Assembly: GCF_902167145.1 (NCBI RefSeq)
Contig: NC_050098.1
Coordinates: 32,668,501 to 32,732,500 of the forward strand
DNA length: 64,000 nt
Source of the DNA: Zea mays
Taxonomy: Eukaryota; Streptophyta; Magnoliopsida; Poales; Poaceae
Reading direction: 5' to 3'
In this document: piece by piece, positions 57,634-64,000 of the stretch
Layout of the letters: each line of letters begins with the position of its first letter
Position numbering within the stretch: the stretch's first letter is position 1
Notes under the pieces: generated by a model
Database searches by the model: none
What the model was told of the DNA's origin: nothing
The model's input: the letters and a program-made list of their open reading frames with translations, nothing else
Translations under genes and position numbers: made by a program

Positions 57634-60600
57634 ATGTCGTCCTCTTCCTCTTCTGCTGCCGATACACCGCCGGCCGGCGCGTCGTCCGAGGAGACGCTGA
57701 GCAATGTGGCGACGGAGGAGTTGTGCGCCGGCGACACAGTGGAGTTCGACGTGTCGCGGATGTCCTCGGTCCGCGTGCAAGACATGCAACAGCTTGGTTA
57801 TTTCGGCGGTGGAGTGGCACGTGTCCCGGGGACGGAGGAGGTCCCCGAGCAAGAAGGCGAGTTGGTCGTCTTTGAGGCTTTTTTCGCCGCTGGCCTTCGT
57901 CTGCCCGCACATCGATTTGTGGGAGAAGTTCTGCGTAGATTCAACGTCCAGGTCCACCAGCTGACGCCAAATGCCGTGGTGGCTCTGGCGAAATATGTCT
58001 GGGCAACGACTTCGTACGGCGGGCAGCCCTCGGTCGAAGTCTTCGCGAACTATTATTGTCTGCATTGGCAGAAAAGGAAAATCGGAAATAAGATTGCTCA
58101 ATTTGGATCTTGCACATTTACGCCGAAGACGGGCAAGACTTCGATGGAAGTCGTTGAGTTAGTTCCCTGCGCCCGCAATAAATGGGGCAACTAGTGGGAA
58201 TTTTGGTTCTACGTTGCCGAAGGCACAGTCGAAGACCATCCGGGGCTCCCCGTGGCCGAGATTTGTTCGCATTATTACTCAGCGTACCCGCAGTTTGAAG
58301 TAGCGGAGGAGGATGAAGACAAAGGGGCCCTACGGTGCGCGGCCGACATGAGTAGCGGGCGCGATCTGGTTGAGGAGTTTGTCGGGTATGGGGTGTGGCC
58401 CTTGGCGTGTGGCTGGGCGCTGGGCGAAGTATGCCCTCGCTAGATGCCTTCCCATGGCGGGATGCTGGTGCGGAGTCCCGCCTTCGCACTGGATTTGCAT
58501 GGCCGAGATCCCGCCGCATTCGTGCGTGAGGCGGAGGATGGGGCGTGCGGATTGTTGGTCGCTACGTGCCAAAGACGGAGGCCCAGCGGAGTTGGGATAT
58601 ACGCGGATCCAACGACCGCCTGAATAGGGTCTTCGAGTTGAACTGCTTGCCGTATGGCGGTTATCCTGGTCAAGACGTTGTCGACCGCCGCGGGAAAAAA
58701 CCGGCGGCAGAGACTGAAGACGACCCCGCACCGGCGGCCGCCCCATCCACTAAGAAGAGGAAGCTAGGTACTGCGATGGGAGAACTGGGGGTCTCCGATA
58801 GTTTTGCTATGGAGTTGATGAGGACATGCGCGGACCCCGGGGGAAGGATGTCTTCGCCCGAGCTCCGGGAGTCTTCGGCGCAGATGCTGGAGGTTACCGG
58901 GGGTCGGTGGCCTAAGAACGTTCCTATCCCCCGCGCGGCCGGCGAAGACTTCTTTACATCTCGCATGGTTCGTGACTTGAGAGTGTTTCCTTATGGACGG
59001 AGTATTGCTGTTGTTGTGTCGGTAGTGATGGACAAGGATCGTAAGGAAGCTGCGCAGAAGCGCCGGGCGGTCATCAGGCTTCCCGAGGCTAGGCCGAAGA
59101 GGGCGCGGGGGACTACGAAGGCTACCGCTCCCGGCGGTAGCCAGCCGACGCTGGCGGCGAAGTCGGCCGCCCCTGGGTCCAGCAAGGTGCCGGAGGGCAT
59201 GAAGGCGGCCGGCGCCAGCGGAACCAAGTCTGCCTCGGTCGGAGCCGCGAAGGCCCGAGAATTGCCTTCACCGAGAAAACGCGTTGCCGATTTCGGTACC
59301 AATATAGTGTGGACGATTATCTCGTTGGTAAGTCGTTGGCCCGAGAATTATTATTATTTTTTTGACTGGTGATACGTTGCAGGATCGGGCGAGGGGCAAC
59401 TTGTTGTTGTTCCGCCTGTGGTGGCGACCACGGTGTCTGCCGCGGTGCCTGGGGTGAAGGGTAGCGCTCTCAGCGCTGGCGGTGAGATTTCGGCGCTCAC
59501 TGCCGTCAAGGGCGAAGCGGGCACTGTGTCCCACCGGCTGAGGGAGGCGTCGCAGCGGCTGAGTCAAGTAAGTTGAGCTAGACTTCAGTGTTTGCCGTTT
59601 TCATGGGGATTGTGGTCTCATGTGTGTCTTTTAGGCGGCCGACTTTGCCGACCACGTGGCGTCGGGGGCCCTTACGGCAGATGTGTCTACCAAAGTCGAG
59701 AGTCTTCGAGCGCAGCATGCTGACGCCGTCCGGGAGAAGTCGGCCGCCGATAGCAAGTGCCGCAAGCTGGCGGAGAAGGTGGCCGCCCTGGAGGGCAAGA
59801 GGACTGACCTCCGGCGCCAGCTGGTGGAGGAGAGGAGGGAGGCTAACCAGGCCCTCGCCAAGGCGCAGGCGGCGCAGGCGGAGGCCAATTTGGCGCGGGT
59901 GGAGGGTAGTCTCGCCAGCCAGCGCGCCGAGAAATGGGAGGCGCAGTTCAACGCTCTGCAGGCCCGCGTGGAGAGGGCCGAGGCGTCTACGCGCTCGGAA
60001 GTTGAGCGGACACGCAAATAGCTCATGGACTCATACCGCGAGCTGGGCGCGCGGACTGCTGACTTCGAAGTGCCCGACCGAGAGTCAGGCCTTCGCTGCC
60101 TCGAGTGGCTGCAAGAGGAATTGTTGGCGCTCCCGACCATTGTGGAGGGATTTATGTCCTTTGCCTCCCTCGTCACCTGCGAGGGGGCGATGAACGCGCT
60201 GTCCCGCGAAGGGTGCAGTCACTACGAGGTCTTCGACCGATCTGATGAAGATTTTGAGTGCGAGATTTACAAGGTCGAGGACCCTATGGTGAAGGACTTC
60301 GCGGGGGCCCTCTTTGACCGGATGTGGGGCCCCCACGGTCGGGAGGTGGTTAGGGAGCGGTCCGACCGGGCGAGGGATCAGGTAATGTTTGTCTTTTGTT
60401 TGGTGTCGTTGAATGTGGCGTATACGTGGGCTTGCTGAATCGGTGTGCTGTGTTGTAGGCGGCGCGTGCCGAGAACGTGGAGGACTTCGGACCTCTGAAC
60501 AGCGTGCAGCCCGAAGCGGAGGCGAACCCGGTGGCGGCCGAGGCTGGGGTCGACCCGGCGCCGCCCCCGGAAACCGGCGAAGACTCCCTCGCTGCCCCTG

Positions 60601-61257
60601 CGGCTACTGTGTTCGGTGGGGGCTCGTCGCCAATCGCTGTGCCGAGGGCGGAGGATCCCCCGAAGACGGCGGCGGAGCCGGCAGCGGAGGATCCCACGAC
60701 GGCGGCTGGGTCTTCGCAGGTGGCTTAGTGGGTGTGGGGTAGTTAGGGAATTTTGTCTATGTTGCTGAACCTTGGTTGTGGCGCAGGTTCAATATTTTGG
60801 GCCTGCGCACGCAACCGCTACTGCTAATTTTGTGGCGGCTTCGACCGTGGATGCTGGGAATGAATCGGATGCGTCTGCTTCTAAGTTTTCTGATTTTGGT
60901 GACTCTGGGAGTTTGGTTGAGTGGACGGAAGAGTCTTCGGATGAGGACTTGGATTACTTTGCGGCCTTGGATGTGGCAGCGGCGGAGGCTTCTCCGCGTG
61001 CTGTGGATGCTGAAGTTGTGCCTGGTCCGAGTGCTGGGCGTAGGCGGCGAAGGGCGATGGCGAAGCGTAGAGTGAGTGAGTTGGATGGCGGTCGACTTCG
61101 TGTGGGTAGGGCTGGCAAGCAGGAATTGTTGTCCTCGCCGGCTGGGGCGAGTGCAGGTGAGGGGGAGTTGCGAAGTCTTTTTGAGGGTGAGGAGCTTAGG
61201 ATAATGCTATTTAATTATAGGGAGATGGGAATCATTCCGAAGGTTGAACCGATGTAA
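57634..61257 (+). pseudogene. Antisense five-exon gene in element D, Transposase_28-like N-terminus (gene23-like)
   Basis: Exons inferred from splice sites and frame: 57634-59295, 59383-59567, 59635-60381, 60459-60719 and 60787-61257. The introns (87, 67, 77 and 67 bp) begin GT and end AG and keep the frame. Exon 1 has AGLRLPAHRFVGEVLRRF and QLTPNAVVALAKYVW, features of the plant 'putative gypsy type transposon' domain (Pfam Transposase_28 as I recall it), then a basic segment. Exon 3 is an Ala/Glu/Arg-rich coiled coil (SAADSKCRKLAEKVAALEG). Exon 5 is acidic and ends NYREMGIIPKVEPM. Stops at 58192 and 58441 (TAG), 60019 (TAG) and a one-base frameshift near 58540 show decay. The product role is unknown; the gene23 identity is inferred from its position. 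Confidence 0.65.
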
Positions 61258-61360
61258 GGTGTGATGCCCTCGCTGCATATATGTAACTATAGTTTGTATG
61301 ATGAGGCTGTGCGCCTTCGCGCATCCGGCTATGTTCATAAAGGTGTTGCGCACTTGGTCT

Positions 61361-61765
61361 AGTACGTTTATTATGTCGGTCCGGCTGCGCCTGTAGTCGG
61401 TCTTTGCGCGGACAGTTTCTTTGGTGTAGGCTTTTGCACGGATAGTCTTTTGAGGAAGACTTCGATTTTGCGCACTTGTTGTGCTAGTCCGGCTGCACCC
61501 TTAGGCGGCTTTTGCACGGATAGTCTTTTTGAGGAAGACTTCGATTTTTTGCACTTGTTGTGCTAGTCCGGCTGCACCCTTAGGCGACTTTTGCACGGAT
61601 AGTCTTTTTGAGGAAGACTTCGATTTTTCGCACTTGTTGTGCTAGTCCGGCTGCACCCTTAGGCGACTTTTGCATGGATATTCTTTTTGAGGAAGACTTC
61701 GATTTTTCGCACTTGTTGTGCTAGTCCGGCTGCACCCTTAGGCGACTTTTGCGTGGAGTGTCGCA
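61361..61765. repeat. 79-bp tandem array in element D
   Basis: GTGCTAGTCCGGCTGCACCC starts at 61481, 61560, 61639 and 61718, exactly 79 bp apart. Each unit also has TTTGAGGAAGACTTCGATTT. A more diverged copy lies near 61370-61450. The array sits between the antisense gene and pol. Confidence 0.88.
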
Positions 61766-61986
61766 CGCGAGGGTGGCTAGCGCTGCCCCTCGCGGTGACT
61801 TTGTATTGGTCGAATGTCGAAGACCGTCGAAGCGGTCTTTTTTCGACGTAGATTTTTGCGGGGGATTTTTCGCTTGTATATTACATGACTCCGCCTCGTT
61901 AAAAACCTCACCCCCCCGGGAGGAAAAGAGTGCGGGCCAGAATAAAATTGTTTTGCGAATTACAAGGGCGAGCTGGCCCTGAGGAG

Positions 61987-62106
61987 TTAAACAAAAAATT
62001 TGCGGAGATTATCAATGTTCCAGGAATGCTCCAAGTCCTCGTCGGATGGCGTTGCGAGCCTGTACGCGCTGGGGGACGCCTTCGTCTTGACGATGAAAGG
62101 GCCCTC
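61987..62106 (-). pseudogene. Element D pol C-terminus, cut by element E
   Basis: The minus-strand frame begins EGPFIVKTKASPSAYRLATP and ends WNIDNLRKFFV at TAA 61987-61989. A Gly-Pro-Phe motif followed by Tyr-Arg-Leu and a Trp-Asn-Ile-Asp-Asn-Leu end is the usual C-terminus of Tat-type gypsy Pol (compare EGPFVVAK and WNIQQLRRFYP in element B). The remaining pol must lie beyond element E, outside the window. This segment fixes the orientation of D as minus and shows the preceding gene is antisense. Confidence 0.85.
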
Positions 62107-63282
62107 TGAGAGCACCTAGAGGGGGGGTGAATAGGTGATCCTGTAAAAATTAAACTTTAATGCCACAAAACTTGGTTAGGAGTTAGCACAATAAAGCCAA
62201 GTGGCTAGATAAGAGTCTTTGCAAGACGTGATAACCACAAGAAGATCAATCACAGATAGACACAGTGGTTTATCTCGTGGTTCGGCCAAGTTGAACACTT
62301 GCCTACTCCACGTTGTGGTGTCCCAACGGACGAGGGTTGCAATCAACCCCTCTCAAGTAGTCCAAAGACTCACTTGAATACCATGGTGTTTTGCTTTGCT
62401 TTACTATATCCCGTTTGCGAGGAATCTCCACAACTTGGAGCCTTTCGCCCTTACACTTTGATGTTCACAAAGAAGCACGGAGTAAGGGAGGGATGAGCAA
62501 CGCACACAAGACACAAAATCCGAGTACCAACACGCACACAAGTCGCAACAAGAGCTCACAACACAACCCGGCGAGTTCACAACTCAAATAGAGCTCTAGT
62601 TGCTATCACAAAGAATCAAATGCGCGGAATCGAAGTCTTGGTGCTTAGGAATGCTTAGAGAATGCTTGGTGTCCTCCTCCATGCGCCTAGGGGTCCCTTT
62701 TATAGCCCCAAGGCAGCTAGGAGCCGTTGAGTGCATTCCAGGAAGGCAATTCTTGCCTTCTGTCGCCTGGCGCATCGGACAGTCCGGTGCACCACCGGAC
62801 ACTATCCGGTGCGGATTTCTTTCCTTCTTTGGCGAAGCCGGCCGTTGGCGCTTTGGAGTCGTTGGCGCACCGGACACTGTCTGGTGCCCCTTCTGACCGT
62901 TGGCTCGGCCACGTGTCTCACGCGGATCGCGCGGCTGACCGTTGGCCCGGCCGACCGTTGGCTCACCGGACAGTCCGGTGAATTATAGCCGTACGCCGTT
63001 AATCACTTCCCGAGAGCAGCAAGTTCGCCTGAGCCGGACAGTCCGGTGCACCCAGACAGAGCTGACTTTGGCTGAACAAAGCCATCCTTAATTTCAACTT
63101 GATTTTTCCTGTTTCCAGCACTTAGACACAATACATTAGTCTCTAATACAATGTACTAAGTCTGAGAAACATACCTTTATACTTGATTTGTACTTTGTCC
63201 ACCATTTAACACTTAGGCACTTGTGTTGGACACTAAATCACCAAAACACTTAGAAATGGCCCAAGGGCACATTTCCCTTTCA
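62107..63282 (-). repeat. Element E 3' LTR (1,176 bp)
   Basis: On the minus strand it starts TGAAAGGGAAATGTGCCC and ends CTCTAGGTGCTCTCA. Near copies of CACCGGACAGTCCGGTG occur around 62771-62815, 62867-62885 and 62966-62982. Confidence 0.87.
62696..62704 (-). promoter_or_regulatory. Element E LTR: TATA box
   Basis: TATAAAAGG on the minus strand, next to the palindrome-rich block, as in element O. Confidence 0.6.
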
Positions 63283-63296
63283 ATCTCCCCCTTTTT
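63283..63296 (-). promoter_or_regulatory. Element E: polypurine tract
   Basis: AAAAAGGGGGAGAT on the minus strand before TGAAAGGG, the same as in element O. Confidence 0.85.
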
Positions 63297-64000
63297 GGTG
63301 ATTTATGCCAACACAACATAAAGCAAGTAGAACAAGTGCAAAATCAATTCAAATAAGAACTCAAAATTGTTTTGATTCCAATTTGACATATATGGATCAT
63401 TCTTTGCCACCACTTGGTTTGTTTTTGCAAATCAAACTCAATTTCCTATCTCTAAGTCAAATTCACTTGTAGAGACATAAAGAGAGGTATTCCACGAGAA
63501 ATTGATCAAAGGTTCAAAAACTCCCCTTTTTCCCATAATCAACCATTCTCCCCACAAGAGACCAACTTATGACAAAAAGAGACAATAAGAGGATTTTGAC
63601 AAAGCAAATGCTCTATTCTACTATTTTCAAAATTCTCAAAAGCTCTATTCTACTATTTTCAAAATTCTCAAGTGGTAGCTGATCCATTTCTTGCTTTGGC
63701 CTTATTTTCTCCCCATTTGGCATCAAGCACCAAAACGGGATCAATTTTGGCCCTTTGACCCCATTGCCTCTCCAAAATCTTCAACTAAGAGTAAAAAGCA
63801 ATAAGAGTATAGAGATGAACTTGGAATAAGTTACTCTTTCATCGGAGTGCAGTGGAAGTCTTGCATGGTCCAAGTCCACCTTTTCCCTTTCAAACCTCCT
63901 TTGAGACTAGATTACGCAAACTCAAGCACCCAGTTAGTCTCAAAGGGTCAAGTTGTAGCACATCTCCCCCTAAATTTGTGCATCACTTACAAATGGACTT
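63297..64000 (-). other. Element E: 3' noncoding region
   Basis: AT-rich, with no coding frame. Further PPT-like purine motifs occur near 63708-63719 and 63963-63972 (minus strand). A 35-bp direct duplication containing AGCTCTATTCTACTATTTTC or its close match (GCTCTATTCTACTATTTTCA) lies at about 63609-63670. Confidence 0.7.

Larger units (their letters stand above)
56819..64000 (-). mobile_element. Element D: Grande-type Ty3/Gypsy, minus strand, 3' part only
   Basis: The left end is a 3' LTR (56819-57295) with inverted ends TGTTGG...CCAACA and a polypurine tract on its right. Rightward follow an antisense gene, a 79-bp tandem array and, on the minus strand, the last 39 codons of gypsy pol (61987-62106), then the insertion of element E. 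Pol, a long 3' region with an antisense gene and a tandem array is the architecture known for maize Grande (its antisense gene is called gene23). The 5 bases before it are GCTGG; the partner duplication is outside the window. The family is inferred from architecture. Confidence 0.8.
62107..64000 (-). mobile_element. Element E: Sirevirus (Ty1/Copia), minus strand, 3' end only
   Basis: A complete 3' LTR at 62107-63282 is followed on the right by a PPT and Sirevirus 3' noncoding DNA to the end of the window. The 5 bases before it are CCCTC; the second duplication is outside the window. It is clearly diverged from the LTRs of element O, so it is a different Sirevirus family or subfamily. Confidence 0.87.

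Noticed and set aside
59328..59382. Intron with the stronger-looking donor GTAAGT at 59328
   Set aside because: It would be 55 bp, short for a plant intron, and would break the frame of the next exon; the donor at 59296 keeps the frame.
57634..61257. A captured or resident host gene
   Set aside because: It lies between a PPT/LTR and the pol C-terminus of the same element and shares the position of the antisense gene known in Grande; no host-type protein is seen. Capture cannot be fully excluded.
61361..61765. Regular repeats that could suggest a CRISPR array
   Set aside because: Units are contiguous tandem repeats with no unique spacers, and the sequence is plant nuclear DNA.

Overview
The window is plant nuclear DNA, almost certainly maize (Zea mays) or a very close relative. 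I see no host gene, tRNA, rRNA or CRISPR array. Nearly every base belongs to LTR retrotransposons nested inside one another. Family names (Opie/Ji-type Sirevirus, Huck-type Tat, Grande-type Tat, Tekay/Del-type chromovirus) come from LTR termini, protein motifs and architecture recalled from maize and were not checked by search. Boundaries rest on TG...CA ends, primer sites and target-site duplications (TSDs) read directly.

Layout. The oldest layer is a plus-strand Sirevirus (Ty1/Copia), element H. Its pieces are 1-1043, 42544-43053 and 55653-56818, and joined they give one gag-protease-integrase reading order. Three elements cut it. (1) Element O, a minus-strand Opie/Ji-type Sirevirus at 1044-42543 (TSD AATTG), is about 9.2 kb once its own inserts are removed. 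O holds a 4.25-kb solo LTR S at 1744-5993 (TSD CGACC) and two minus-strand Huck-type Ty3/Gypsy elements, A at 7268-20829 (TSD ACATT) and B at 21156-35661 (TSD AATTT). (2) Element C is a minus-strand gypsy element with 4.03-kb LTRs at 43054-55652 (TSD CTTAA). (3) Element D, a minus-strand Grande-type gypsy, starts at 56819 and runs off the window. D is itself cut at 62107 by another minus-strand Sirevirus, E, which also runs off the window.

Gene content. A, B, O and H carry decayed gag-pol; most lesions are C-to-T type nonsense changes plus a few frameshifts. C lacks most of pol and its integrase remnant has lost the catalytic Glu, yet its two LTRs are about 99% identical and it carries an intact 311-codon ORF of unknown function where gag would be. 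D carries, antisense to its own pol, a five-exon gene-like unit with its own TATA box, followed by a 79-bp tandem array and then the last 39 codons of pol.

Relative timing. By-eye LTR comparison gives roughly 3-4% divergence for O, A and B and about 1% for C. At a standard grass LTR rate this is on the order of 1-1.5 My and 0.3-0.4 My. The most notable features are the intact ORF of C, the antisense gene of D, the 57-bp U3 repeat array of B (10 units in one LTR, 14 in the other), and stop or splice-like signals at the gag/pol junctions.
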